A stretch of 64,000 nt of DNA, from positions 2,108,001-2,172,000 of the forward strand of contig NZ_CP128846.1 of NCBI RefSeq assembly GCF_030388665.1. Direction: 5' to 3'. Positions within the stretch are counted from its first letter, which is position 1. The number at the start of each line of letters is the position of its first letter. Origin of the DNA: Streptomyces flavofungini. Its GTDB lineage: Bacteria > Actinomycetota > Actinomycetes > Streptomycetales > Streptomycetaceae. The position numbers were made by a program, and so were the translations under genes. Below the pieces are notes generated by a model. That model did not search any database and was not told the origin of the DNA. It was given only the letters and a program-made list of their open reading frames with translations. Shown here piece after piece: positions 9,301 through 17,166 of this stretch.

Positions 9301-9828
9301 TCGAACCTGGGCAGCGTCTGCGAGGCCACCGGCCAGGTGGAGCAGGCCCTCACGTACTTCCGCCGGGCCCTGACCAGTTACCGCGCGGCGGGCGACGCCC
9401 GGGGCGAGTCGGACACCCTGATCAGCCTGGGCTCGGCGTACACCGGCGACCGGCGGCCCGGCGAGGCCCTGTGGCACTTCGCGGAGGCGGAGCGCATCGC
9501 CCGCAGCATCGGCAGCCCCTTCGACCTGCAGGCCGCGCTCCTCGGCACCGGCACGGCGCTGCGGCTGCTCGGCCGGTACGAGGCGGCACTCGACGCGCTC
9601 CGGGAGGCGCTGCGCCTGGCCCGTGAGGTCGGCAGTCCGCTGGCGGCGGCCCGGTCCCTCGACGGCCTCGCCCGCACGGCCCCGCACACGCAGGACGCGC
9701 CCTCCGCACGGGGTTTCGCGGAGGACGCGCTGGACTTGTACGAACAGATCGGCTGTGCCGGGCGGGCGCGGGATCTCCGCCTCGCCCTCACGGAGCCCGG
9801 GGCGACTAGCCCCGCCAGATCCACATGA
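6340..9828 (+). CDS. AfsR-type regulator: SARP DNA-binding/BTAD, NB-ARC ATPase and TPR repeats
   Basis: Up to 1162 residues. Domain order: OmpR-type winged helix (~10-100, RALGPLELW, DTLMDRVWDD), BTAD (~105-255), low-complexity linker (~265-340), NB-ARC with Walker A GMPGVGKTALA near 390 and RRVLIVLDNARD near 470, then ~10 TPR units (~790-1140; NNVGEVYRLDGRLDEARAHF is one). This is the layout of AfsR, a pleiotropic activator of secondary metabolism. GTG codons at 6370 or 6376 are alternative starts with a GGGGG run close by. Codon 105 (6652-6654) is TTA, read by the bldA tRNA in Streptomyces, so translation may be limited to late growth. A tiny opposite-strand ORF overlaps the 3' end. Confidence 0.9.
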   Translation: MCPPGVHPSGVTVDLRALGPLELWQDGRRCELGSPKELCVLAVLVHARGEPVSLDTLMDRVWDDDPPRTAQDTLQSYLSRLRSRLTRAAGEQARLERYAPRLYRLRVAPDTLDLLRYRRLRTEAAVAARQGERGRAVDLLRAAESLWRGEPLTEFTGAWARSARARLLEDHRRVREERIRLELDLGRHADLIGELRELAAQNPLAQRVIAALMLALYRSGRDDEALGLYRATRARLRSGQGIEPCAELQELHLRILEQDRVLMTTTPDPRGPSPSAVSAPAAEPARATGPHGVASPADAPEEGGRESGAPGEDGHGKDNPGKDGQGRGEGPRSNLPRDIRDFTGRTSELRVLLDQFTAAGPTDAAAATDPADPADPADAVPSPRTSLPLTVIHGMPGVGKTALALHAAHRLHTACPDGQFYVDLRGYGALPPYDPAEALAVLLHAAGFTGELPGSLDARVTRWREWTARRRVLIVLDNARDAEQVRPLLPGAASCRVLVTSRNRLTGLAGATPLYLEVLSTAEAATLFTRVAGAGRLPADASALTRTVAACGRHPLALQLLASQFRHRDSWSLDHLTDRLVQAADPLEEFDSDAVASAFSLSYTELPPQEARLLRRLALHPGPDITLRAATALAAAHQAPARGADEAVPDPPLETARTRKVLDQLLDRNLVEEPVADRYRLHDLTRAFGLRMCTRDEPHSARRAALARLLNCYLTGAYRAAVRVDPHRRVLPPGPHLTCPYAPDFGGADAGDDGADEAAAWLSVERGNLIAVARAAAAQSPEHAVLFPHVLATSLRLWGTWDLAAELFEAAVASARLREDRGALARTLVEHADVLTQKDHAKALHRATEALLLFQDLNDVRGRADALLQSGRAHFAAGRGALCLRVLRAAHTLYERVDDPCGRADVVNMMGVALHAAGRHREALEQFRTVLRIHEDTGSLYGQLRALNNVGEVYRLDGRLDEARAHFERSLRLAHRVGGRQERANLLSNLGSVCEATGQVEQALTYFRRALTSYRAAGDARGESDTLISLGSAYTGDRRPGEALWHFAEAERIARSIGSPFDLQAALLGTGTALRLLGRYEAALDALREALRLAREVGSPLAAARSLDGLARTAPHTQDAPSARGFAEDALDLYEQIGCAGRARDLRLALTEPGATSPARST

Positions 9829-9895
9829 AGATGCTCTCCTCGCCCGGCAGCGGGGCGGAGAGGTCGTGCGAGTTCCAGCGTCGTGCAGCAATCAC
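9806..9895 (-). CDS. Putative 29-residue Trp-rich peptide
   Basis: GTG at 9895 has GGAG 6 nt upstream (GGAGTCGCACGTG), an excellent ribosome-binding site, and the frame closes with TAG after 29 codons. Three of 29 residues are Trp and the C-terminus reads FMWIWRG. The N-terminal part is charged and Pro-containing, somewhat like a leader of a ribosomally made peptide. It overlaps the end of the AfsR-like gene by 23 bp in convergent orientation. It is too short for usual gene callers. I recognise no family, and no modifying enzyme is adjacent. Chance occurrence is possible. Confidence 0.45.
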   Translation of the reverse strand: MIAARRWNSHDLSAPLPGEESIFMWIWRG

Positions 9896-10074
9896 GTGCG
9901 ACTCCGTGTTCCTTGTTCCTGAGTGAACGGCGCCCCCGAGTTGACGGATACCGTAGCCAAGTAAACAAAGATCCGGAACGCATTGTTCGGGGAAATCTCA
10001 CGGCGCACGGGAGCGCACTGTCGGCGCACGACCAAAATCCCGTCACACGCCCCTCAGCAGCCCCAGCAGTCCCC

Positions 10075-10602
10075 TCAACTCGCCCCGTTCCCCCGCTCCC
10101 CCGGCGGCAGTTGGTCGGCGTACCCCGCCTCGTCCCACACGAGGCGCTTGAACTGCTCCGGCGTCAGAAGGCCCTGCCACGGCTCCCCTCGGGGGCAGAA
10201 CACGCACTCGCACCCTCGGCAGTAGTGCGCGGGGTCCCAGAACGCGGCGGCGCGCTCCGCACCGGCCCGCTCCGCGGCCTTCTCACGGCCGTCGCCGCGC
10301 ACCACGACGATCGTGGCGATGAACAGGAGGACGGCGAGGACGATCCCGCCCCAGACGTACAGCGGCTTCTCGGGGTCCGTCCCCATCCACGCCCAGGCGA
10401 GGGAGAGGGCGACGAGCACCATGCCCTCGACGAAGTGCCGCAGTGCGTCGCCGGACTTGCCCGGCCCCTTGGCGAGCCGGGCCGCCAGCTCCTTGCGGGC
10501 GGCGCCCCCGCCGCCCACGGCCTCCCGCACCGGGGCGACGTCCGCGCCGCCGCAGCCGGGACACCGCACTCCAACCGGCCCGCGAGCACCCGTGGTCGAC
10601 AT
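10075..10602 (-). CDS. Two-membrane-segment protein with N- and C-terminal zinc-ribbon cysteines
   Basis: 175 residues. A CPGCG knuckle near residue 14 and a CRGCECVFCPRG cluster near 128-140 could bind zinc. Between them are two hydrophobic helices (VEGMVLVALSLAWAWMG and VWGGIVLAVLLFIATIVVV) separated by a short loop, so both zinc-binding ends are probably cytoplasmic. The tail after the second cluster is acidic and hydrophilic. A conserved actinobacterial protein of unknown function, next to msrB on the same strand. Confidence 0.7.
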   Translation of the reverse strand: MSTTGARGPVGVRCPGCGGADVAPVREAVGGGGAARKELAARLAKGPGKSGDALRHFVEGMVLVALSLAWAWMGTDPEKPLYVWGGIVLAVLLFIATIVVVRGDGREKAAERAGAERAAAFWDPAHYCRGCECVFCPRGEPWQGLLTPEQFKRLVWDEAGYADQLPPGERGNGAS

Positions 10603-10649
10603 GCCCTCACGCTAGTCGCGGACCACGCCGCCGCTGAGCCGGGATCAGG

Positions 10650-11057
10650 TCAGCTCTCGTCGGCGGTCAGCCGCAGCGAGATGGAGTTGATGCAGTACCG
10701 CTGGTCCGTCGGCGTCGGATAACCCTCGCCCTCGAAGACGTGCCCGAGGTGCGAGCCGCACCGGGCGCAGCGCACCTCGGTGCGGACCATGCCGTGCGAG
10801 GTGTCCTGGACCAGCTCGACGGCCTCGGAGTCCCGCGGGTCGTAGAAGCTCGGCCAGCCGCAGTGCGACTCGAACTTCTCGTTCGAGGTGAAGAGGTCGG
10901 CGCCGCAGGCCCGGCAGGAGTAGACGCCCTTGGTCTTGGTGTCGGTGTACTCGCCGCGGAACGCGGGCTCCGTGCCGGCCTGCCGGAGGACCTGGTACTC
11001 GGCGGGGGTCAGCTCCGCGCGCCACTGCTCGTCGGACTTCTCGACGTCGTACGACAT
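10650..11057 (-). CDS. msrB: Peptide-methionine (R)-S-oxide reductase MsrB
   Basis: Reduces the R-epimer of methionine sulfoxide in proteins, with thioredoxin as reductant; cytoplasmic. From ATG 11057 it is 135 residues. Zinc cysteines pair as CRAC (48, 51) and CARC (97, 100). The catalytic Cys is in RYCINS (~122), and HCGWPSF and GSHLGHVFEGEG are family signatures. The start at 11057 has AAGGGG 8 nt upstream; the in-frame ATG at 11081 lacks a good site. It follows murC on the same strand after 43 bp. Confidence 0.95.
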   Translation of the reverse strand: MSYDVEKSDEQWRAELTPAEYQVLRQAGTEPAFRGEYTDTKTKGVYSCRACGADLFTSNEKFESHCGWPSFYDPRDSEAVELVQDTSHGMVRTEVRCARCGSHLGHVFEGEGYPTPTDQRYCINSISLRLTADES

Positions 11058-11100
11058 GGGTCGCATCCCCTTCGTGGACATTCCGGCCCGCCGGGGCGGG

Positions 11101-12486
11101 CTACTTCGACAGCTCGGCCAGGATCAGCGGGCCGAGGTCGGTGACGTCGCCCGCTCCCATGGTGAGAACGAGATCGCCGGGCCGCGCCATTCCCGCGATC
11201 ACCGCGGGTGCGGCTTCCTTGTCGGCCACGGCCCGCACGTCGGCGCCCGCCGCGCGCGCGGCGTCGATGATGAGGCCGCTGGTCACGCCGGGGATCGGGT
11301 CCTCGCGGGCGGGGTAGATGTCCAGGACCACGGAGGCGTCGGCGAGCGCGAGGGCCGCGCCCATCTCGGTGCCGAGCTCCTGGGTGCGGGAGAACAGGTG
11401 CGGCTGGAAGAGCACCAGGAGGCGGGCCTCGGCGGCGGCGCCGCGCATGGCCTCCAGGTCGGCGGTCATCTCCGTCGGGTGGTGCGCGTAGGAGTCGACG
11501 ACCTGCACCCCGGCACTCTCGCCCTTGAGCTGGAGGCGGCGCTTGACGCCCGTGTACGAGGCCAGGGCGGGGGCCAGCTCGGCGGCCGGAATGCCGAGGG
11601 CCACGCCCGCGGCGAGGGCGGCGACGGCGTTGTGCGCGTAGTGCCTGCCGGGCACGGAGACGGCGAAGCGCAGCTCGGCGCCGTCGATGACGGCGGTCAC
11701 GTCGCTCTTGAGGCCCTGCGGTGTCACGCCGGTGATCCGCACGTCGGCGTCGGCGGACTCGCCGTAGGTGACGACCCGCAGATCGGGCTTGCGCTTGACG
11801 ATGCGCCGGGTCAGCTCCCTGGCGCCCTCGTGGTCCGCCGCGATCACCAGCGTCCCGCCGGGCACGATCCGGTCGGCGAAGGTCTCGAAGGACTCGTAGA
11901 TCTCGTCCATCGAGGCGTAGTTGGCGTGGTGGTCCAGCTCCACGTTGAGGACGATGGCGACCTCGGGCGCGTACTTGTGGAAGCTGCGGTCGCTCTCGTC
12001 GGCCTCCGCCACGAAGATCTCGCCGCTGCCGTGGTCGGCGTTGGAGCCGGGCGCGTCCAGGTCGCCGCCGATCGCGTACGAGGGGTGCAGGCCGAGCGCG
12101 GCGAGGCTGACCGCGAGCATCGACGTGGTGGTGGTCTTGCCGTGGGTGCCCGCGACGGCGATCGGGCGCAGGCCGTCCATGAGCGAGGCCAGCGCGTCCG
12201 AGCGGTGCACCACCGGGATGCCGCGCTCGGCGGCGCGGGCCAGCTCCGGGTTGTCGGCGCGGATCGCGGAGGAGACGACGACGCAGGTCGCGTCGTCGGC
12301 CAGGTGGTCGGCGGCGTGGCCGATGTGCACCCGGACGCCGAGGGCACGCAGGGCCTCGGCGGTGGCGGAGTCCTTGGCGTCGCTGCCCGCGACCTTCGCG
12401 CCGCGCTGGGCGAGGATCTTCGCGATGCCCGACATTCCGGCGCCGCCGATGCCGATGAAGTGCGGTCGGTCCATGGCGGTGGGCAT
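11101..12486 (-). CDS. murC: UDP-N-acetylmuramate--L-alanine ligase MurC
   Basis: Adds L-Ala to UDP-MurNAc with ATP, the first step of the peptidoglycan stem peptide; cytoplasmic. 461 residues from ATG 12486 (GGAGAG 6 nt upstream). HFIGIGGAGMSGIAKIL forms the N-terminal UDP-binding Rossmann fold. GTHGKTTTTS (~113-122) is the Mur-ligase P-loop. Later motifs include EADESDRSF, VLNVELDHHANY, HNAVAALAAGVALG and DSYAHHPTEM. Length is normal. It is isolated from the dcw cluster, as is usual for Streptomyces. Confidence 0.96.
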   Translation of the reverse strand: MPTAMDRPHFIGIGGAGMSGIAKILAQRGAKVAGSDAKDSATAEALRALGVRVHIGHAADHLADDATCVVVSSAIRADNPELARAAERGIPVVHRSDALASLMDGLRPIAVAGTHGKTTTTSMLAVSLAALGLHPSYAIGGDLDAPGSNADHGSGEIFVAEADESDRSFHKYAPEVAIVLNVELDHHANYASMDEIYESFETFADRIVPGGTLVIAADHEGARELTRRIVKRKPDLRVVTYGESADADVRITGVTPQGLKSDVTAVIDGAELRFAVSVPGRHYAHNAVAALAAGVALGIPAAELAPALASYTGVKRRLQLKGESAGVQVVDSYAHHPTEMTADLEAMRGAAAEARLLVLFQPHLFSRTQELGTEMGAALALADASVVLDIYPAREDPIPGVTSGLIIDAARAAGADVRAVADKEAAPAVIAGMARPGDLVLTMGAGDVTDLGPLILAELSK

Positions 12487-12570
12487 CGAGTTCTCTCCGA
12501 AGGGTGGGACGGTCACGTGCGCGGGGCCAGCCTACTGGGCTCCGCCGCCCCCGGTTGATCGGCCCGCGGC

Positions 12571-12651
12571 CTCGTCCTCAAGCCCTGAACGAGCGGGGAT
12601 GCCGCCACGACGGGCAGGAACCAGCCCGTGCGGCGCTTGAGGACGAGCGCG
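12571..12651. repeat. Dispersed Streptomyces-type intergenic repeat with 12-bp inverted arms
   Basis: CTCGTCCTCAAG (12571-12582) and CTTGAGGACGAG (12636-12647) form a perfect 12-bp inverted repeat with a 53-nt interior. The right arm is embedded in ACCAGCCCGTGCGGCGCTTG..., which recurs almost identically at 38078. It lies between two minus-strand genes and could act as a terminator for the gene ending at 12689. Confidence 0.7.
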
Positions 12652-12688
12652 CGGCGCGATCACCCCGGGCCACGGCCCCGTGCCGGCG

Positions 12689-13159
12689 TCACGTGCTGTG
12701 GGAGAACAGCTTCAGGACCGGTACGCCCACCTTGTGGCGGGCCCGGGAGGCCCAGTCGCGGTGGAAGAACTCCTCGACCAGGTGCGGCTCGGTCAGGACG
12801 ATGACCTCGTCCGCGCCCTCGTCGTCGACCACCTCCTGGAGCACGTCCAGGGGGTGGGCCTCGACGAGGCGGCCGGTGGCCTCGCTGCCCGCCGCCCGCA
12901 GCGCGGCGAGGGACACGTTGAGCGCCCGCTCGGCCGGGGCCACCGCGTCCTCGCCCTCGGGCACCTCGCCCTCGCGGACGGCCTCGTCGAGCTCGCCGAG
13001 CGCCACGTCGTCGATGGCCCGCAGCAGGCGGTCCGCCTGGTCGCCACGGGGCTGCAGCAGTACGTGGAAGGTGACCGGCTCGTCGCTGTGCAAGGTGGTG
13101 ACGAACTCCACGTCGGCGGACGTCAGGGCCTTCTCGATCATCAATACGCTTGTGAACAC
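12689..13159 (-). CDS. Conserved actinobacterial hypothetical protein
   Basis: 156 residues from GTG 13159, which has AAGGG ~9 nt and GGAGGAG ~15 nt upstream; the next ATG (13141) has no site. A small alpha/beta protein with an acidic middle (ELDEAVREGEVPEGED) and the segment DEVIVLTEPHLVEEFFHRDWASRARHK near the end. In databases such proteins are sometimes named indole-3-glycerol phosphate synthase, but the conserved barrel motifs are absent. The alternation of VVDDEGADEVIVLTEP is reminiscent of nucleotide-binding USP-like folds. Function unknown. Confidence 0.7.
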   Translation of the reverse strand: MFTSVLMIEKALTSADVEFVTTLHSDEPVTFHVLLQPRGDQADRLLRAIDDVALGELDEAVREGEVPEGEDAVAPAERALNVSLAALRAAGSEATGRLVEAHPLDVLQEVVDDEGADEVIVLTEPHLVEEFFHRDWASRARHKVGVPVLKLFSHST

Positions 13160-13292
13160 GGCAGGCGCCCTTCTCCTCCGTGGGCCGGGCTTCCGGCCCC
13201 CTGCGGAAACCATCCTGCCCCCGCCTGAGCGGGGGCTGCGAGATTTAGTGTGCCCCGCGAAAGCGAAACGGAACGGAATATTCCGCTGATTG

Positions 13293-14105
13293 TCAGGAGC
13301 CCCGGCGGTATCGGGTGAACAGGAACCCGGACTCCTCCAGAACGGACGCCAGTGCGAATGTCCCGGGCGCCGCGAGGCCGGGCCCCACCGCGATGCGCTG
13401 GGCATCCCCCGACGTCAGCATCGGCGACACCGTCAGGCACAGCTCGTCGAGCGCGTCCGCCGCCACGAACTGGCCGAGCAGCCTCGGTCCGCCCTCGGTG
13501 AGCTGCCGGGTGAGCCCCCGCTCGCCGAGCTCCCGCACGACCCGGGCGGGGTCGGCCCCGGTGCCCTCGCCCGCGACCACGACGTCCACGCCCGCCTGCC
13601 GGGCCGCGGCCATCCGGTCGGCGGCCGCGGCGGCGCCGGTGACCAGCAGGGTGGGGGTGAGCGGGGCGGTGAACAGGGGCAGCGTGAAGTCCAGGTCGAG
13701 GCTCGCGGTGACGACGGCGATCGCGGGGGCCGGGCCCTGTCCGGCCGCCTGCCTGCGGGCCGCGAAGGCGTCCCGGGCGCGGGCGGGCCGGTAGCCCTCC
13801 TGGCGTACCGTTTCCGCACCCACCACGACCACGTCGGCGAGCCCGCGCAGGGTGCCGAAGATCCGCATGTCGGTGGCGTTGGAGATGGGCTGGGAGCGGC
13901 CCTCGTGCTGGGCGGCGCCGTCCAGCGTCGAGACCATGTTGGCGCGCAGCCAGGGGCCGGTCCCGGCGGGGTAGGCGTACGCGTCGGCCAGCTCGTCCAG
14001 GGACCACTCGCGGTCCTCGGCGGCCCGGTCCCGGGCGGCCGCCGGGGCGCTCCCGTCCGGGGTCGATTCGACTGTGTGGTCGGTCACAGGGAACAGGCGT
14101 CGCAT
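13293..14105 (-). CDS. Pyrimidine reductase family protein (RibD C-terminal-like)
   Basis: 270 residues from ATG 14105. NMVSTLDGAAQ (~57-67), SNATDMRIFGTLRGLADVVVVGAETVRQEGY and LTEGGPRLLGQFV match the RibD C-terminal/dihydrofolate-reductase-like NADPH reductase fold that reduces the ribosylamino group in riboflavin synthesis. The N-terminal deaminase domain is missing, so it is a stand-alone reductase whose substrate is uncertain. It diverges from zapE with only 47 bp between the two starts. Confidence 0.85.
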   Translation of the reverse strand: MRRLFPVTDHTVESTPDGSAPAAARDRAAEDREWSLDELADAYAYPAGTGPWLRANMVSTLDGAAQHEGRSQPISNATDMRIFGTLRGLADVVVVGAETVRQEGYRPARARDAFAARRQAAGQGPAPAIAVVTASLDLDFTLPLFTAPLTPTLLVTGAAAAADRMAAARQAGVDVVVAGEGTGADPARVVRELGERGLTRQLTEGGPRLLGQFVAADALDELCLTVSPMLTSGDAQRIAVGPGLAAPGTFALASVLEESGFLFTRYRRGS

Positions 14106-14152
14106 GCCGCGCAGTCTTACACGGGCCCGCGACGGCTCTACAGTGGAGAATC

Positions 14153-15247
14153 GTGTCAGCAACCTCCCCTGCCGCCGGGCAGAGCCCCATAGCCGAAGCG
14201 GGCCCCGTGTCCTTGTGCGCCCGCGAGCCGCAGGTGCCCGCGGACCGTCTCGTCGCCGAGATGGTGCCGCCGCCGCGCTTCGACTCGGTCCGCTTCGATA
14301 CGTACATCCCGGACCCGGGGCAGCCCAGCCAGAGCGAGGCCGTGCGGGTCCTCCGCTCCTTCGCTGGCGGGCTCGGCGGGGCGCACGCGTCGGGATCGGG
14401 CAAGCGGCGCTGGTTCTCCCGGGCCAAGCAGCCGGCTCCCGGCGGGCCCCGTGGCGTCTACCTGGACGGCGGCTACGGCGTCGGCAAGACCCACCTGCTC
14501 GCCTCCCTGTGGCACGCCACTCCGGCGGAGCCCGCCCTGAAGGCCTTCGGCACGTTCGTGGAGCTGACCAACCTCGTCGGCGCGCTCGGCTTCCAGCAGA
14601 CGGTGCGCACGCTCAGCGGCCACCGGCTGCTGTGCATCGACGAGTTCGAGCTGGACGACCCGGGCGACACCGTCCTGGTGTCGTCGCTGCTCGGCAAGCT
14701 CGTCGAGGAGGGCGTGGCGCTCGCCGCGACCTCCAACACGCTGCCCGGCAAGCTGGGCGAGGGCCGGTTCGCCGCCGCCGACTTCCTGCGCGAGATCCAG
14801 GGCCTCTCGGCCCACTTCAAGGCGCTGCGCATCGACGGCGAGGACTACCGCCACCGGGGGCTGCCCGAGGCCCCGACGCCGTACTCCGACGAGCAGGTCA
14901 CCAAGGCCGCGTACGCGACCGGGGGCGCGAGCCTCGACGACTTCCCGCACCTGCTCGGCCATCTCGCGCGCGTCCACCCGAGCCGGTACGGCGCCCTCAC
15001 CGACGGCGTCGCGGCCGTCTGCCTCACGGACGTCACCCCGGTGCCCGACCAGTCCACGGCGCTGCGCCTGGTCGTCCTCGCCGACCGCCTCTACGACCGG
15101 GAGGTGCCGGTGCTCGCCTCCGGCGTCCCGTTCGACCGGCTCTTCAGCGAGGAGATGCTGAACGGCGGCTACCGGAAGAAGTACTTCCGGGCGATCTCGC
15201 GCCTGACCGCGCTCGCGCGGGACGCCAAGGGGCTCGTGCGGGGCTGA
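14153..15247 (+). CDS. zapE: AFG1/ZapE-family ATPase
   Basis: 364 residues from GTG 14153. Walker A is GGYGVGKTHLL (~106-116) and Walker B LLCIDEFELDD (~160-170). LVEEGVALAATSNTLP resembles sensor-1, and the tail DRLFSEEMLNGGYRKKYFRAISRL is characteristic of the ZapE/AFG1 group. In Gram-negatives ZapE acts at the Z-ring and yeast Afg1 in mitochondrial quality control; the role in Streptomyces is not established. A GGAG is 4 nt from the start, and TACAGT lies 8 nt upstream, so leaderless transcription is also possible. Confidence 0.9.
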   Translation: MSATSPAAGQSPIAEAGPVSLCAREPQVPADRLVAEMVPPPRFDSVRFDTYIPDPGQPSQSEAVRVLRSFAGGLGGAHASGSGKRRWFSRAKQPAPGGPRGVYLDGGYGVGKTHLLASLWHATPAEPALKAFGTFVELTNLVGALGFQQTVRTLSGHRLLCIDEFELDDPGDTVLVSSLLGKLVEEGVALAATSNTLPGKLGEGRFAAADFLREIQGLSAHFKALRIDGEDYRHRGLPEAPTPYSDEQVTKAAYATGGASLDDFPHLLGHLARVHPSRYGALTDGVAAVCLTDVTPVPDQSTALRLVVLADRLYDREVPVLASGVPFDRLFSEEMLNGGYRKKYFRAISRLTALARDAKGLVRG

Positions 15248-15298
15248 CCGGCCGTCCCGGCGACGGCTGATCACCGGCCGTCCCGGCGACGGTCCATC
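15247..15298 (+). repeat. 26-bp direct duplication
   Basis: ACCGGCCGTCCCGGCGACGG occurs at 15247-15266 and again at 15273-15292, in two adjacent 26-bp units (CTGATC and TCCATC complete them). It begins at the stop codon of zapE. Confidence 0.9.
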
Positions 15299-15386
15299 GC
15301 GTGGGTGTCCAAACCCTCGTGCGCGGGGCGCCTGCGTGCTACACACGTGCGGGTCATGTTCCTGTCCGCCAGCAGGAGGTTGCCCC

Positions 15387-16769
15387 ATGTCAGACGCCAA
15401 GCCGTCCACGACCAGACGTCAAGTGCTCGCCGGCACCGGAGCCCTGGGGGCGTCCATCGCCTTCACCGGCGCCCTGTCGGAGCTGTTCGCGGGCACGGCC
15501 ACCGCGGCCACCCAGGGCAAGGCCGGGTACGGCCCGCTCGTACCGGACCCCGATGGCCTGCTCGACCTGCCGAAAGGATTCCGCTACCGGGTCCTGTCCC
15601 GCGAGGGCGACGAACTGCGCTCGGGCGAGGGCAAGGTCCCCGGCAACCACGACGGGATGGCCGCCTTCCGTGGCCGCCGCGGCGGGGTCCACCTCGTCCG
15701 CAACCACGAGAACCGCGTCACCGCGAAGCTCGGCGTCCCGACGGTCAAGGGCCTCACCTACGACCCGATGGCCAAGGGCGGCTGTACGGCGCTCGGGCTC
15801 GACCGGCACGGCCGGGTGGTCGACGAGCGCGTGGCCATCGCCGGTACGGCCGTCAACTGCGCGGGCGGCCCGACCCCTTGGGGCACCTGGCTGACCTGCG
15901 AGGAGACCGAGGACAAGGCCGGCACGAACGGCTACACCAAGGACCACGGCTTCGTCTTCGAGGTCGACCCGGTGGATCCGCGGCGCACGGGAGCCGTGCC
16001 GCTGACCGCCATGGGGCGCTTCCAGCACGAGGCGGTCGCCGTCGACCCGTGGCGCGGTGTCGTCTACGAGACGGAGGACGCCTTCCAGAAGCCGTTCGGC
16101 CTGTTCTACCGCTTCCTGCCGGACAAGCCCGAGGGCGGCAGGGGCTCGCTGCGCGCGGGCGGACGGCTCCAGGCGATGCGCGTGCCCGGCGTGCCGGACC
16201 TGTCCGCGATCCAGGAGACCGGCGCCACCTTCGACGGCGTCGAATGGGCCGACGTACCCGACCCGCTCGCCGCCCGCACGCCCATCCGCAACCAGGACTT
16301 CGGCCCGAAGGGCATCACCCACGCCCAGAAGCTGGAGGGCTGCTACTGGGGCGGGCGCTGCGTGTACTTCGTCTCCAGCTACGCGCGCAGCGCGGAGGGC
16401 TCCGCCGGTGACCACTACGGCCAGGTCTGGCGCTACGACCCGGCGCGCCGCCGCCTCACCCTCGTGATCGTCTTCGGCCCCGACACCGACATCCAGCTCC
16501 CCGGCGAGTCCCCGGACAACATCTGCCTCGCGCCCAGCGGCGGTCTGATGGTGTGCGAGGACGGCGGCGGCACCCAGCACGTGTACGGCGTGACACGCGG
16601 CGGCAAGGTGTACGCGATGGCGCGCAACGCCCAGAACACCGGCACCCCCGAAGAGCCCGAGTGGGGCGAGTTCGCGGGCGTCACGTTCTCCCCCGACCAC
16701 GACACCATGTACGTGAACTGCTACACGCCCGGCACCACGTTCGCCGTGACGGGCCCCTGGCACCGGTAG
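15387..16769 (+). CDS. Tat-exported PhoX-family (DUF839) protein
   Basis: 460 residues. The start at 15387 has AGGAGGT 7 nt upstream. TTRRQVLAGTGALGASIAF is a twin-arginine signal (R10-R11) with a cleavage region near TATAAT. The body is the DUF839/PhoX beta-propeller: RVLSREGDELRSGEG, VPGNHDGMA, LVRNHENR, TPWGTWLTCEET, GRFQHEAVAVDP, VYETEDAF and NICLAPSGGLMVCEDGGG are conserved. PhoX enzymes are Ca/Fe-dependent extracellular phosphatases. A phosphatase role is likely but not proven. A strong hairpin follows. Confidence 0.88.
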   Translation: MSDAKPSTTRRQVLAGTGALGASIAFTGALSELFAGTATAATQGKAGYGPLVPDPDGLLDLPKGFRYRVLSREGDELRSGEGKVPGNHDGMAAFRGRRGGVHLVRNHENRVTAKLGVPTVKGLTYDPMAKGGCTALGLDRHGRVVDERVAIAGTAVNCAGGPTPWGTWLTCEETEDKAGTNGYTKDHGFVFEVDPVDPRRTGAVPLTAMGRFQHEAVAVDPWRGVVYETEDAFQKPFGLFYRFLPDKPEGGRGSLRAGGRLQAMRVPGVPDLSAIQETGATFDGVEWADVPDPLAARTPIRNQDFGPKGITHAQKLEGCYWGGRCVYFVSSYARSAEGSAGDHYGQVWRYDPARRRLTLVIVFGPDTDIQLPGESPDNICLAPSGGLMVCEDGGGTQHVYGVTRGGKVYAMARNAQNTGTPEEPEWGEFAGVTFSPDHDTMYVNCYTPGTTFAVTGPWHR

Positions 16770-16837
16770 CACCGCGGCACAGATAGCGCCGTCGCCTGCC
16801 CCGGCGCACGATCGGGCCAGGCGACCGGAAGAGGTGT

Positions 16838-16874
16838 GGGCTGTGGCCAAGCGCGAAGGGGGTGGCCACAGCCC
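16838..16874 (+). terminator. GC-rich hairpin after the PhoX-family gene
   Basis: GGGCTGTGGCCA (16838-16849) pairs perfectly with TGGCCACAGCCC (16863-16874) around a 13-nt loop, 69 nt after the stop codon. It has no T-run, as usual in Streptomyces. It separates the phosphatase from the toxin-antitoxin pair. Confidence 0.7.
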
Positions 16875-16900
16875 GCTTCGGGCCAGCGGAGCACACGCAA

Positions 16901-16918
16901 GTAGTACCATGTAGTACA
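16901..16918 (+). promoter_or_regulatory. Direct-repeat operator/promoter at the antitoxin start
   Basis: GTAGTACCAT and GTAGTACATG are tandem copies immediately before and over the antitoxin ATG. Each holds a GTAC palindrome. TACCAT (16905-16910) lies 7 nt before the ATG and fits a -10 box of a leaderless transcript. Binding of the Phd-type antitoxin here would give autoregulation. Confidence 0.5.
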
Positions 16919-17166
16919 TGGAAACGACTGCGCGCGAGTTCAACCAGAGATCCTCGCAGATCCTTGCCGCCGCCGAGCGCGGCGAGACCATCACCGTCAC
17001 CAAGAACGGCCGCCCCGTCGCCACCATCGCCCCCTACCGCGAGACGGAAGTCCCGCCCTACCCCACCGGCCCCATCGCAGACAGCATCGACATCCCCGAA
17101 CTGGACCTAGGCGGCGATCTCAGCAACGACGACATGGAGGAGATCCTGAAAGGCATGGGATCTTGA
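16918..17166 (+). CDS. Phd/YefM-family antitoxin
   Basis: 82 residues. METTAREFNQRSSQILAAAE followed by GETITVTKNGRPVATIAPY is the classical Phd/YefM DNA-binding fold. The acidic C-terminal part (ELDLGGDLSNDDMEEILKGM) is the expected disordered toxin-binding segment. There is no Shine-Dalgarno sequence before the ATG. Its TGA stop overlaps the TTG start of the PIN toxin (TTGA at 17163), so the pair is translationally coupled. It neutralises the toxin and probably represses its own operon. Confidence 0.92.
   Translation: METTAREFNQRSSQILAAAERGETITVTKNGRPVATIAPYRETEVPPYPTGPIADSIDIPELDLGGDLSNDDMEEILKGMGS

Noticed and set aside
1..9895. P450 plus Trp-rich peptide as one ribosomal-peptide cluster
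   Set aside because: The P450 is 9 kb away, separated by unrelated genes, and its own neighbourhood lies outside the window. The link is not supported.
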